In this document: positions 12,195-23,020 of the stretch, piece by piece | How the letters are laid out: each line of letters opens with the position of its first letter | How positions within the stretch are numbered: position 1 is the first letter of the stretch | Assembly: GCA_020881915.1 (NCBI GenBank) | Contig: JAJFPB010000006.1 | Span: forward strand, 1,860,001 to 1,924,000 | DNA from: Paramyrothecium sp. XJ0827 | Lineage: Eukaryota; Ascomycota; Sordariomycetes; Hypocreales; Stachybotryaceae | Direction of reading: 5' to 3' | Length of the DNA: 64,000 nt | The notes under the pieces: model-generated | Database searches by the model: none | What the model saw: only the letters and a program-made list of their open reading frames with translations | What the model was told of the DNA's origin: nothing | Position numbers and translations under genes: made by a program

Positions 12195-13868
12195 ATGGTC
12201 GGCATTTTTTCACCTCTCCAAAAGCTGTTTAGGCGGGATACCAAACCCGCTCCTACTCCAGCTCGGATACGAACACTCCGTCTTGTATCCTTCGATGGTA
12301 TGTTGATCAGCATGTAAATATCGATTGACCGTTCGTGATTAACCGGATACGCAGGCACTTGGGCAGGCGAACCCCTAAGCACTCGGGCGACTGTCGTTTC
12401 GCAACTCGGGAAAATGATCGCTGACCACGAGAACGTACACGAGATCCCGATCTCCGGCGTGGGGACAGGCCCAGGCGTCGCTAACAAGGTGTTTGGAGGA
12501 ATCGGGGGTTGGGGCACGCTCCGCAACGTCATCGATGCCTATGGTACGTTATCATCCTCTTGCCCGTATCGGTAGATGGCTGATGGACTCTAGGGAAACT
12601 CGCCAAGTACTACCAACGAGGAGATAGGATTATTCTTACTGGGTACTCACGAGGTGCCTGGGCTGCTCGTTATCTAGCCTTCATCATCGACCGGGTCGGC
12701 CTCCCACAAGACGTTGACGAGGACCTGCTGAAGAAGCTTTACGAAGTCTGTGACAATGACCACCACATCCAGGACGAAAGTATCGTTGACGACCTGCATA
12801 ATGGGTACAAGTGTAAGTTTGACTTCTCGAGAACAGGAGACTGGATAGTAACCCAAGGCAGGGCGATACAACGTCAGAATCACAGCCTTGTGCTGCTTCG
12901 ATACAGTCGGCAGCCTCGGGGTGCCCCTGGATGGAATGGCCGCGCCGCTGAGGCTCTTTGCCGAGGAGAAGACCATGTCCCTAATCGTGTCCAAGGTAGC
13001 CTCCAGTACGTATTGTCGAAACATCACATCTGCCTAATAGTTACTGACCCCATTAATAGATGTTGATCATGCTTTTCATGCACTCTCGTTGCACGAAACT
13101 AGAGCCCCCTACAGCCCAACACTCATGAGTGGCGAGAACGTCTACCAAACGTTCTTCCCAGGCGTCCATAGGGATATGGGGTTCATCGGTGAGAAGGAGG
13201 GGCTCTCGCACGCACCTTTTGCATGGATGATCCAGCAGCTGCATCTCCACTCGAAAGTTGCCTTTGACCATGAGAAGTTGAAAAAGCGCTTTCCGAGCTA
13301 CGGCAGACACCGGGATTTGCCAGCACTCCACGCCCCTCAGCAAACAGACTCGACCTCTAGAGGTGGTGTGTCAGATGCCTTGGCCAATTCCTCTCACCCA
13401 AAGAACACGTCTCCGAGATTAATGACGCCATCGTGGTATGGAGGCCGAATTCACTGTTACAACTCAGGCGTGCTTTTTATCCTCGGCGAGAGGAAGCGAA
13501 AACTACAAAGCGATTCATGTGACCTTGGCACCACGTCTGATGGCCAGGAATCCCTTGCTGCGTTCTCCAGATTCCGTATTCATGTCGGTGCTCGCATGCG
13601 GTTTGCTGAAGGAGACCATGACGTCGTCCAGAAGTATTACCCTGGCAGCGGCGGCATCGGGAGTCTGGTATGGGTTCTCCAGCAGGATGATTCTTCGAGA
13701 TCGCGCCGTTGGCCTCGCATTCGTCGTCAGGCACGGACCCAGCCGGTACCGATGGAGCAACAGATTAGGGAGGCGCGGATCGGGGAGATGGAAGCGACAT
13801 TACTGGGGCTGGTTCTTCGAGAGGATCAGCATGCGTCCCAGGGGAGAAGGACTGATAGTGAAGTATGA
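12195..13868 (+). CDS. DUF2235 alpha/beta-hydrolase (T6SS phospholipase-like family)
   Basis: Five exons: 12195-12297, 12355-12543, 12594-12812, 12862-13005, 13060-13868. All junctions keep frame, giving 487 residues. The N-terminal half has the DUF2235 signature: FDGTWAGE at about 33-40, a GVGTGPG turn near 69-75, an IDAYGKLAKYYQRGD segment, and the nucleophile elbow GYSRGA with Ser116. These are followed by CCFDTVGSLG and the DHAFHALSLHE stretch. The family is an uncharacterised hydrolase group that includes bacterial Tle1 phospholipases; fungal members are often linked to heterokaryon-type recognition loci, but no such partner is seen here. After about position 13345 (residue 310) the sequence loses family likeness and a second frame stays open over 13438-13872, so the C-terminal third may contain an unseen intron or a frameshift. 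The start is the first ATG in the frame. Confidence 0.8.
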
Positions 13869-16538
13869 CTGACGTGGCTCATGAAGGAACATGATACTGG
13901 ATTGGATAAGATTTCCTTTTATATCTTAATAGAACTCTGCCCACTCGCAAATGTATGCAATGGTCCTAACTCAGCCCGTGAGAATGAGAGTAGAAGGGGG
14001 GACATGGCCATTGACGTGGCGCACGCACAGTCTCAGCTATACACATACCAGCGGTATCCAAAGTGGTAATGAGCAACAAATTGCCTCATATTAGGCCAGG
14101 ATCCTGTGCGAAGGCTGTATGTCATGAGGCTGGCCTGCACTTCTTACGGGTGCCGGCCACATAGCTGTGCTCAAACCACAGCTGCTGAATTGGTATTTGG
14201 ACATGGGCATGTACATAAGTTAGGGCCACATGGTGATTGTCTGGTGGATTTTCCGTTAAGGTAGCAGCCCGTCTAGGCATTGGATGCCTAGACACTTTGG
14301 CTGTAGTGGCTTACTCTGTACATACATGGAAATTTCATCCATATTTGCTTTTTGAATACGCACAATGTCAAAGCCAAGCTAAGTTCTCCATCAAAACATA
14401 AGTAGGCACATGGATTATGACGACGATCATGGCTCCCCTTTATGCTATTATCCCCTCCTCACTCTTATCTGAAATGCCCGGTTTTTGATTGGATCACCAG
14501 AATGCATCACTTGCATAAAACCAGCACAGTGCGTGTGATATTCCACTCCCTCTCTTGGAGCCAAGACAAGGCTGCGCAGGCTGCATAATCCCGCCTGAAA
14601 CTATTGATGTAGGAGAACAGAAGCAAGGATCTTGCAGGTGCACTACCCGATAGGTACGACATCCTGAGTGGTGATCCGTAAACGGCATCGTCACATCCAA
14701 TCGAAACTTCACGGCCGACATCATCCCCCAACCCCATGAACGACAGATGCCAATCCGTGATGCATGCTCGTGACGCCAAACACTTCTCTTTTGGCCCCAC
14801 CGTATGGCGGCTTGTCTTTTCATGACCAACCTGCGGCTGAAATGGTCTGCAATCTCTGGACCAGTGATTGGAGACAAAGGGAGATCATTTGTTCTGAATC
14901 ATCTTTAATTCGGCGATGTATCCAGGTAGCGACACTTTGTCAGTGCCACTGCGACCATCGAACGAGTATCATACTTCTATTGTACTGTATCGGCCTGAAA
15001 CAGACATTCAGTCGCCAGTGACTGCTCTGGCTTTATTGAGGGCGCAATCACGGCGCCTCGCACTCCTCTTCAAAGCATCAATAGGGAGCCGTCATCTTTC
15101 AGGCATTTCTGCTCTTCTGCTTCTTCTTCTTCTTCCTATTTCTTGTCCTATTTGCGACATTTTCTATCCCGAAGTATAGCAAGATATCAGTCTTTGATTG
15201 CTACAAGAACGTCAGTGGAGGCGGTTGGAATAAACAGGCTGCAAGAACTGTAACTAGGAGATTATAATTATAGGACTGGCTATTCATGATAATTAGGCCC
15301 GCCGCCAAAGGGCCACTAATAGTTGGTATGGTTCTTAGTAGATAGTTATAATAACTTTACAATTCAGATACTCATTCAAAATAGTAAAATTACAAGCTGT
15401 AGTATCCTCACTAAACGCACCTCCTAGGTACTCTTAGCCGCGCCACTCACAGAGTTATCCCCAGTAGACATATCTGCGCCCTACAAGCGGTGTATGTAAA
15501 CTCTTCTTTAATTATGAGATCCAGTCTTCGATGTTGCCACGCAGTAAGCGCCGCATGTACGGCGTATGTCACACTCGGCACTCAGTGCGGAAGGCCTTGG
15601 GGAAGTATATCCGACACGTTGCCCTCTGGATGCTGTATGGGGCTCTATTGCAAATGGGGCGAATTCCTTACGTCGTATCCTCTATTCTGGGATTCGTGGG
15701 CGCAATGCTGTTTACAGTTCCTCAGCTAGGCGACTCGGAAAAATGGTCTGGGGAGATGGAAGACTATTAGTGGTGGGCTTACTGTGTTATAATGTTCACT
15801 ATTACATTTTCATGCTCAGCATTGTACGTGTGCATCAATGGAGAGGCATTCGCGTCGGAAACACCAAAGAGCCTCCGGAATCCACGGTCTCACAGGACCG
15901 GGGTTTGCGTTGATATTCTAAGAAATTAGCGTGAAGGAAACTATGCATTGGAGCTCATGAGAAATGGTGGTCCCGTGTGAGGGCAGCAACAGAGTTATGC
16001 GCATAGATATTCGTAGTTGCCAACAGTAACAATCCGGGCTGACGAAAGCTTACTGAACACTTGAAGTGTCAAGTTGGCAAGGTATGTGCCTCGTGCGAGG
16101 ATTGACAGAGGTTGTTGAATGCCAACTATGTCCGGATGAGGAGAGAAGAGACACGCAGTTGTCAGTGGCTACGTTTTGAGGTATCCTTTAAGGACTGAAC
16201 CACTAGATCTGAGCTGAAAGGAGCGGGTTTTTGTAAATGTGTAGGAGCGTTGCATGCTGAGCTGAGTGAATCCCAAAGATTACCTCGTAGAGTAGGTTTC
16301 TAATCCGAGAACAAGCCCATCCATTGGAGACCTAACATAATGGTTTCAATCGATTGGATGAAACCTCGGCTTAAGCGAATAACCCCGCACTAACAAAACA
16401 GTGCCTGCTCAGATTCGTTTCATGTAGCGCCAGCTCAGCAGGAGCACTCTCGAGGCTTTGCCGACCTTCTGGTCTCAACCGTTCACCACACATGTCCTAA
16501 CCATCTTGCACTTATGCAACAACTTGAGGAGCGGGAAA
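13869..16538. other. Gene-poor interval with AT-rich stretch
   Basis: No supported gene. 15230-15420 is AT-rich and may be worn repeat sequence. An ATG frame at 15531-15770 (79 codons, one hydrophobic stretch) lacks further support. Confidence 0.4.
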
Positions 16539-17620
16539 ATGATAGGACACGAAACTGTACTGCATGATTCAGGCGCTATCGCGAGCGGCCAGATTAGAGC
16601 CATCCCAATCAATGACTTAGAGGAGGCACATCGAGAACCGGTCATTACTGCTATTACCAGAATTCTGGCCACCGATGTTGCTAAGAGAACTTACGCTCAA
16701 ATTGTCGACGGCTTGCCTCTCGCAGACTTTTACCATGAGGCCTACACTGATCCTCTTTTCGACCCCGATCGCCCAGCTTATCATCATACGGAGTTATGCC
16801 CTGGCGTCTTGGAAGAGTTGGGGGTTATATGGAGCCAGTTCTCCATTGACAACCTCCTTTTTGATGCTAAAGTAAGTTATTAAAAATTGAAGTCATTTGC
16901 TAAGCGACAATCCCGCTGATGAATGCAACGCCACCAGCTCCTCGCTGAATATCGAGCTGCATCGGTCGGCTCTAAGGCTTTCAATAGGCTGTTCATAGAA
17001 ATAATTGCCCTGTCGGTTCATCAGATAGCCGTCTATCTTTTCAGGCTCGACACGAGCCGACACAAGGATGATGGTGTTACATCGTGGACGCCTCCAAAGG
17101 ACAATACGTCTTGGTGGCGGTTTCACCCGGAAGGACCACCACTAACGCTGTTCAGTCACGCCTGGTATGAAAATGCAAGCAGCTATCCTGATGGCGTTGC
17201 AAATATGGTGGGCTTCTGGGCAGAAAATCGCATACTTGGGGGGGGGTCATCCTCTTTGATCGACTCAGGCCTGATTCACAAGCAGTTTACATTCACCCAG
17301 ATTGGTCGCATGTAACCTACCGCATATGTGAACTTCTTGACGAACAGAAACAAAGTCTTCTGAACTTCCTCATGTTCAATGCGGCCCATGACAAAGTTCC
17401 TATTCCCGTCCAACCAGACAACAGAAATAGAAACCGCGTCGATCCTGAAGAGCCTATCGTTCTTACCGGTATCTATCGCGAAGTCTGGGACCGGAAGACA
17501 CTCCCGGAGTCTGCTGGTGATGAACGGAGCAGAGACGTGCGCGACACTCTGAATTTTCCTACCAAAGAGGACCAGTCCGAGGCTCAGGCACGATGGAGGA
17601 CGAAATATCGAAGGTGTTGA
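16539..17620 (+). pseudogene. Uncharacterised conserved-looking protein with a frame break at a G9 run
   Basis: Exon 1 is 16539-16871 and exon 2 starts at 16938, around a GTAAGT...CAG intron that keeps phase. The first ATG in frame is 16539 (MIGHETVLHDSG); no in-frame ATG precedes it. The protein is rich in Trp, His and Pro (PAYHHTELCPG, SHAWYENASSYPDGVANMVGFW) and looks like well-conserved coding sequence. At 17238-17246 a run of nine G ends the sensible frame: the current frame stops at 17315, while the +2 frame continues from VILFDRLRPDSQAVYI to the TGA at 17618-17620. One more G (or two fewer) would restore a continuous protein of about 338 residues. I do not recognise a domain. Homopolymer length is a classic site for assembly error, so this may well be an intact gene. 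Confidence 0.6.
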
Positions 17621-19197
17621 CAGTTGGAAAATGGATAGTCACTTCAATACAGCGTTTTTAAGACAAGGGACTGGTGGCCATAGATCTGATCTTCTCGATG
17701 GTAACGATCATGGATTCCCTTGCGCCATGGGTGATGGATTTTCTTCAGTAGAACAATAGACCAAGACCAAAGTATTCGGAGCTAGATGATCATGGGCATG
17801 TCATACATTGCGCCAGGTTGGACGTGTTCATAGTGGCAGGAAGTCCAGCTCTTGTTCACCACGATTTTACTCTGTAACGCAACTGCACGGCGCAACCGTG
17901 CTAGGATGTTCAAAAGTGGCACATCTATGGTAGGCCAACTAGGTCATTCGCCAGGCTTGGGTTACAGTAATGAGCCGAAACGCACCCTCCATCTCGCTGG
18001 TTCTTAAAATCAAGCTTCAATCTGGATACAGGACAGGCTGCCTGTTCCAACTGGTATTGCAATCGGCCAAAGAACCGCTTGGCACTAGCCAATCTTCTGC
18101 GTTTTTGTGGAAAGTTGTAGTATTCGTTCTGGTCTTTGTGGTCCAAGTCAGGAGATTCCAGGAGAATGATCGCAGGAGCCTGACGGAACGTATTCGGGTC
18201 ATGTTACTCTATCAGGCGAATACAATTGTTTCACGTCCACTTGCACTTTGTCGGACAATGACGGATTGCAGCTAGACTCGTACGGCAATTTACGTGTTTA
18301 TCAGTCCTACAGTTCAGGATTTAATGGCACATCAGGCGGACCTCCTGGTTTTGGGAGATCCGCTGTAACACGTTTCACCGTGTTCCACTTGCAATGCAGA
18401 GACTCGAATGTCGAATGGCCTCTGCATGGCCGAAAGAGAGGCACCACACACCCAGGTTTTTCGCACTTCCTGGAAGTTGTATCTTGATGCTCCTTGTGCC
18501 TCCATCACTCGTGTCTGCTATGGTAATAGTCTGAAAGAGACTGGTATCTTCGAGCGGCAAGTCACATACTGATCGGCAGTAGTGTGACATTGAGCCGCTC
18601 GTATAGCTTTTAGGCACTAGATTAGGGGCAGCTTGAGGCTGGCTTGAGCCTGATCGCCTGACGGAAGTATGCGTTTGTGTTATTTATTAACGTCACATCA
18701 CTGATAGTCTGAGGGTGTCACATCGCCTGATCCAATGATAATGGGCCAAAACATCATGTATACGCTGAGTTTTCGCATAACTAAGCTTGTACTCCCTCTA
18801 GAGCCCGCTTTGTTCCACATAGACACGTGTCTGTCTACATGCCGAAAGCTTCCCATTGGACCGAATGAAGGCGTGTCGGTCATTTGCTATCTACCCGTTC
18901 TCGCGTAACTCTGATTTAATCTGAGGAAACCAAGAAGTTGCGCAAGACGCAGCTTACCACCCTATGTGCACAACATGGACTTGTCCTAATCGCGTGGTTG
19001 GTTCTGTGCTGCTATCAACCGAATGTATCGAGGCCTCGAACAACATCCAGCTTCTTCCTTTGTCACCCCTGCTCATGATGGCTTAGCTATCTGCCCATAA
19101 AAGTGGCCAAGAACCTCCAAATTCAGCTTCTGCTCACCTTTTTGAGTCTATACCCAACCTTGGCTACTTGTTTTCGCTCGCTTAAACTGATATCACA
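17621..19197. other. Interval with one possible gene fragment
   Basis: No complete gene. A plus-strand frame at about 18175-18370 reads like part of a small secreted protein (DGTYSGHVTLSG, NCFTSTCTLSDNDG) but has no start, signal peptide or clear splice sites, so it is at best an orphan exon. Confidence 0.3.
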
Positions 19198-20015
19198 ATG
19201 TCCGAATCATACAAGCTAATTGATGCATGGATCAAAGGGAACAATGACATCTTGCACTTCCTTATTCTCACAGACTGTATGGTTTTCAAGTACCTTGTAT
19301 CTATGGCTCCTTGCAAGGATGAATTGGCGGCCGCCCTGGGCCCGCCAGCCTTCATCTTCAATGTTGTTCCGCTTGGCAACTGGAACACCTCATACTTGCG
19401 CCACACCAACCACGGCTACCTCCTCGAGTCCCAGGAGGTCCTCGAGCGCCCTTTAGTAGGTCATTGTGGCATTCAAAGAAGGTTGGTATACTGGATCTGC
19501 CGGGTCTTCTGTCACATATGGATATGGACAAAGAGCTGAAAATGATAGCCAATCCACACAGAAAGATAGCCACACTTCCAGAGTATATGCGATCAGGCTC
19601 TGGCAAAGGCCTTGCTATTTGGACTTGGGACGCTGAACAGCATTGGTACCTTGCTCATGAATGCGCTGCCCATCACATTCTTCAACGGGAGGGAATCACT
19701 CTGCCATTCCTGGGCCACATCACTGCTAATGGCAATCGGACTATTGGTTTTTGCCTGCAGGACATCAAGACCAGATCACCAACAGCAAGTGACTTTGACC
19801 ATTGCGCAGGCACCCTTTCCAAACTTCATCGTCTGGGTTTTGCGCTGGGTTGCTTGCAGCCGTCTTCGTTCCTGGTCGCTGATCAAGGCAGTGTGCTTCT
19901 TCAGAATCTCGGCTTTTCTTACAGGCCTGGAGATCCAAACGCCTTTTCGCAAGAATCTTTACTGCTGAAGGAGGTCTTTCAGGTCTTTCCAAATCCATTG
20001 TCCAGACGACTGTAA
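19198..20015 (+). pseudogene. Degenerate protein-kinase-like protein (fungal APH/kinase-like family)
   Basis: The ATG at 19198 opens a frame that reads sensibly to about 19455 (a hydrophobic DILHFLILTD stretch, then FIFNVVPLGNWN and YLRHTNHGYLLES). From about 19464 the sensible sequence continues in another frame to the TAA at 20013-20015. No good intron joins the two, so a frameshift around 19410-19460 is likely. The second part follows the order of a fungal kinase-like family: IATLPEYM, a HILQREGITLPFLGHI lobe linker, a gatekeeper-like IGFCLQDI segment, then the catalytic-loop equivalent LHRLGFALGCLQPSSFLV. In active members this loop has HGD...N and is followed by a DFE-type metal motif. 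Here both acidic residues are gone. With the frame break, this suggests a pseudokinase relic. Confidence 0.5.
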
Positions 20016-20449
20016 CAATCATCTACTGTCCGATGAATGGGTAGAGCCGGCCAAGGCGGATTGTGATTTGGTCTAAAATATTGTAGCGATATCCAATTTG
20101 AGCTGTGAACGGGGCTTCATATTATGTAGATATTGTAGTCCTTCTCATGAGGCAGTGGAACCGTCTAAGGGGTTTCGGGGGGGTATCCAAGATTCACAAT
20201 CGTGTTGCCAAAGTCTAAGCGTTCGTCGCGGAACCCAACCACCTCCCGCTTGCCTTGATTTACTGGCTCTCGTTGCAACCAGTGCTACGTGTCGCTACCT
20301 AGATGCGCATCTGCCTTGCGCTTGTTCTTTGTGAACATGTTTGTGGTCCGTGATGTAGGGTCTTGGTCGGCAAAATATCCTTCGAGTCACGATGCGTTCT
20401 CGTCTCGCACAGCTTCGAATCTTTGGGGTTTTTGGATCCAAAGAGGGCT
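20016..20449. other. Intergenic, no gene seen
   Basis: Short interval between the kinase-like relic and the TATA box of the next gene. Nothing recognised. Confidence 0.4.
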
Positions 20450-20455
20450 ATAAAA
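20450..20455 (+). promoter_or_regulatory. TATA box of the small Cys/charged protein gene
   Basis: TATAAA followed by a CT-rich tract (about 20475-20515), about 217 bases before the ATG at 20667. The long leader is explained by a likely 5'-UTR intron at 20615-20657 (GTATGA donor, TACTAAT branch site, TAG acceptor). Confidence 0.55.
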
Positions 20456-20666
20456 GTCTGCCTCCTGCCCCTCAGACAGAGTTCTCTTTCTTTTGTCTCA
20501 TTCTTCTTATCCTACACGGCACAAACCCAACACCTGCGACGCACCAAGGATTGATTAATCGATCGCCTTCAACAAATACGAAGCCGCTTCCAGCTTTTCA
20601 CTGGATAAATGTTGGTATGAAAGACCTCGGGTCTTCGTTGTACTAATCATTGTCTAGTTATTTGCC

Positions 20667-20921
20667 ATGTGTTGGCAAAAAGACGAGGAGTTTACCTGTG
20701 GCCACATCAACATCATCGCATCGGGATGTTTCGTTGAGCCAGAAAAGTGCTACGGCATCAGGGACCAGGCAACTCGTGTCAATAACTACAAATGTCCGGA
20801 CTGTACACGGATCGAGGAAGAGGAGAAGCGGCGACAGGAGGAAGAGAAGAAGAAAAAAGAAGCGGAGGAAGAAGAGAAGCGCTTGAAGGAGGAAGAGGAA
20901 GCTATGGCTTCCGTCGACTAA
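20667..20921 (+). CDS. Small CxxC protein with charged C-terminal helix
   Basis: A single-exon frame of 84 codons. The N-terminal half has six cysteines (residues 2, 11, 21, 28, 43, 46), with a CGH at 11-13 and CPDC at 43-46, a spacing that could bind one zinc ion. Residues 49-79 are almost only Glu, Lys and Arg and should form a single charged helix or coiled coil. No signal peptide, so likely intracellular. Support for a real gene: a TATA box, CT tract and consensus 5'-UTR intron all point at this ATG. Small fungal proteins beginning MCW with a CGH motif are common, but I know no function for them. Confidence 0.6.
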   Translation: MCWQKDEEFTCGHINIIASGCFVEPEKCYGIRDQATRVNNYKCPDCTRIEEEEKRRQEEEKKKKEAEEEEKRLKEEEEAMASVD

Positions 20922-21686
20922 CTTTTCGGTCATTCTGCTTCGCTCCAACGATGTCTTTGCGCTCTGATGGCATGATTTGGTGTCTTTGTGAGGATTTTGT
21001 TTCTCTTTAATGGAGAATGGGATGTTCGGGGTGCTGGGGAATGTTATCGGCACGGACAAACACAGCTGGGTGAAGAAATGGTCACCCATCTTTTGCTATT
21101 GCTACTCTATTGCTACTGGCTTGACAGATTGTGCTCAAGCTCTAATTCACCATTGCTGCTGCTTGCATTTGATACGCTCCTTGACCTTGTGATTTTTAAA
21201 TGTCAGATCAGGGCCTTGAATGTAATAGACGAAGGTCCTCATCCATCAGTCTCTATGTTGCTTTCTCGTCATCCGAGATCCATTATTCTGGACCTTTGAA
21301 AGCTGCCATCGCTATTCGAATTCAGAGGCCAAATTTTGATGAGAAGGGTTTGGTAGTTACATAGCCAGCTTACACCCAAGAGTTGATGGTGCTGGATAGA
21401 GTCGCGAGTGCCATAGTAGCAAGAGCAAGCTTGAAGATACGGTCGATACATACGATAGCTGCTGTAAAAAGTTTCAAATCCATCTAGCGTCACATATGCT
21501 GTATTCAGTCGGTGCAGTCATAAGATTCAGAGAAAGGCTAAAATATCACCACATTCAATGATTCCAAGTCACGGTTTGTTCCCTCTATGTATTGACAGCG
21601 TGCCTCTAGATACAGAAATTGGGCTGCGGCAAATTACCACCAGTAATGCTGGGCAGTATATCAAATGTTTCATGTCTCATTATTCA
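20922..21686. other. Intergenic, no gene seen
   Basis: Holds the 3' ends of two convergent genes. Nothing else recognised. Confidence 0.4.
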
Positions 21687-22921
21687 TTAACAAATTATAA
21701 CAAAAGACTTCGGGTGCTGTGCTCCAGCATATATTCTGCCAGCAGAAACAGGGTCGGCAACTCCCACTTCACCCGGCTGCAACGCCAGGTGTTCTTCGCT
21801 CTCTGTCTTCCTTTGCTCCCTTGATCTGCTTTGCGCCGGGGCTTTTGGAAGCGGTGCAGCCTCTTCTCTTGAGGAATGCATATGCTGCAGTGGTAGTGCC
21901 GGCCTGTCCTCCGTCCCAAATCGACTGGCTTTTGATTTGTCGTATGCACTATGGGCAATGCGCTTTACCCATGGGCCGACGACACGGTTGAAGAGAGGTT
22001 GGAGTGCAGTACTGGATGCAACTATCAATGCGATACCGCTGTGAATGATGCTAAGCATGTATCCCATGTGAAAATTGTTGAAGTTGAAGAAAAGATAAAC
22101 GGCGGAGAAGATGATTGTGCTATCGCAACACATGTTGATCAGCTTTTGGAGTCTCGCGGCGCCAGACATTCGGGAACGACTTACATCAGCCCTGCGCAAA
22201 ACACGCAAAGCAGAGCAATCTTGTGTGGCTTCGGGATTTGCAATGCCAAAATTGGCTTAATTGGAAGGATCAAGATCAGAATCTCGATGGGAATATCCCA
22301 CGCAGGGATGATGCCATAGGCGACTTTGTGATTCAAACATTTTTCTTTCGGCACACTAGGGTCCCACGAGCTGCTCACAGGCATACAAATGACAAACTCT
22401 ATGATGCTCGCGTACGCTGCCCAGCATACGGACAGAACAATGGCGATTATGCTGCCGATCCTTACGCCCCGCGAGACACGGCTGAAGATGCGACGAACGA
22501 GTAGTATGACGCTCAGCTTGACACAGAACAGGGTCATTGCGTAGCAGAGGCGCATCGGGAACATGAGTGTCATTTTGAGTGAAATGACTGGTTTGTTGGT
22601 TGGTGGGCCGACGGCGATGACTAGACAATGCCGGCTCTGCGTTAGACACGCTTTCATTGATCTTGACCGATACAGAACATGGGACTTACGCGCAATCGCA
22701 CAGGCGCAGAGGCCATAGTAGAAGATTTGGCCAATAAAGTAGACATAGTCTTCCGCGTAGAAACGTGACTTGTTCAATCGACGGGAGTATAAGCGCATGA
22801 TTGTCCATATCGTGGTCAACGCAAGCCCAAAACCACTGGCAAAAGCCATTCGATTGAACTTGCCATCCCAACCGGGGGAGTGGTCTGTTGACCCTTTCGA
22901 GCCTTGGTGCATTCCCTGCAT
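21687..22921 (-). CDS. Rhodopsin-like fungal integral membrane protein (SAT4/PTH11-type), join uncertain
   Basis: Minus-strand exon 22921-22690, then an intron (GTAAGT donor, GTCTAG acceptor), then an exon from 22620. The protein begins MQGMHQGSKG and shows the fungal rhodopsin-domain pattern: a first helix (GFGLALTTIWTIMRLYSRR), the FYAEDYVYFIGQ loop, RLCYAMTLFCVKLSVILLVRRIF, then EFVICMPVSSSWDPSVPKEKC and a helix ending in the IPIEILILILPI and KPILALQIPKPHK stretch. Seven membrane helices are expected. Near 22187-22208 the frame must change: the next sensible sequence (GAARLQKLINM on to the TAA at 21687) is in another frame and only an unusually short intron (about 32 bases) could join it. 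A small indel is the other option. An upstream exon starting at 23020 is also possible. Function: unassigned; PTH11 relatives act in surface sensing. Confidence 0.65.
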
Positions 22922-23020
22922 GATGAAGTACAAGCGCGGTGCTTCGTAGAACGGTATTGAGGGAAGGTCGGTGATACGCCTGCCTCACCGGGAGGTTGTA
23001 TCGTTGGATGTTGGCTTCAT

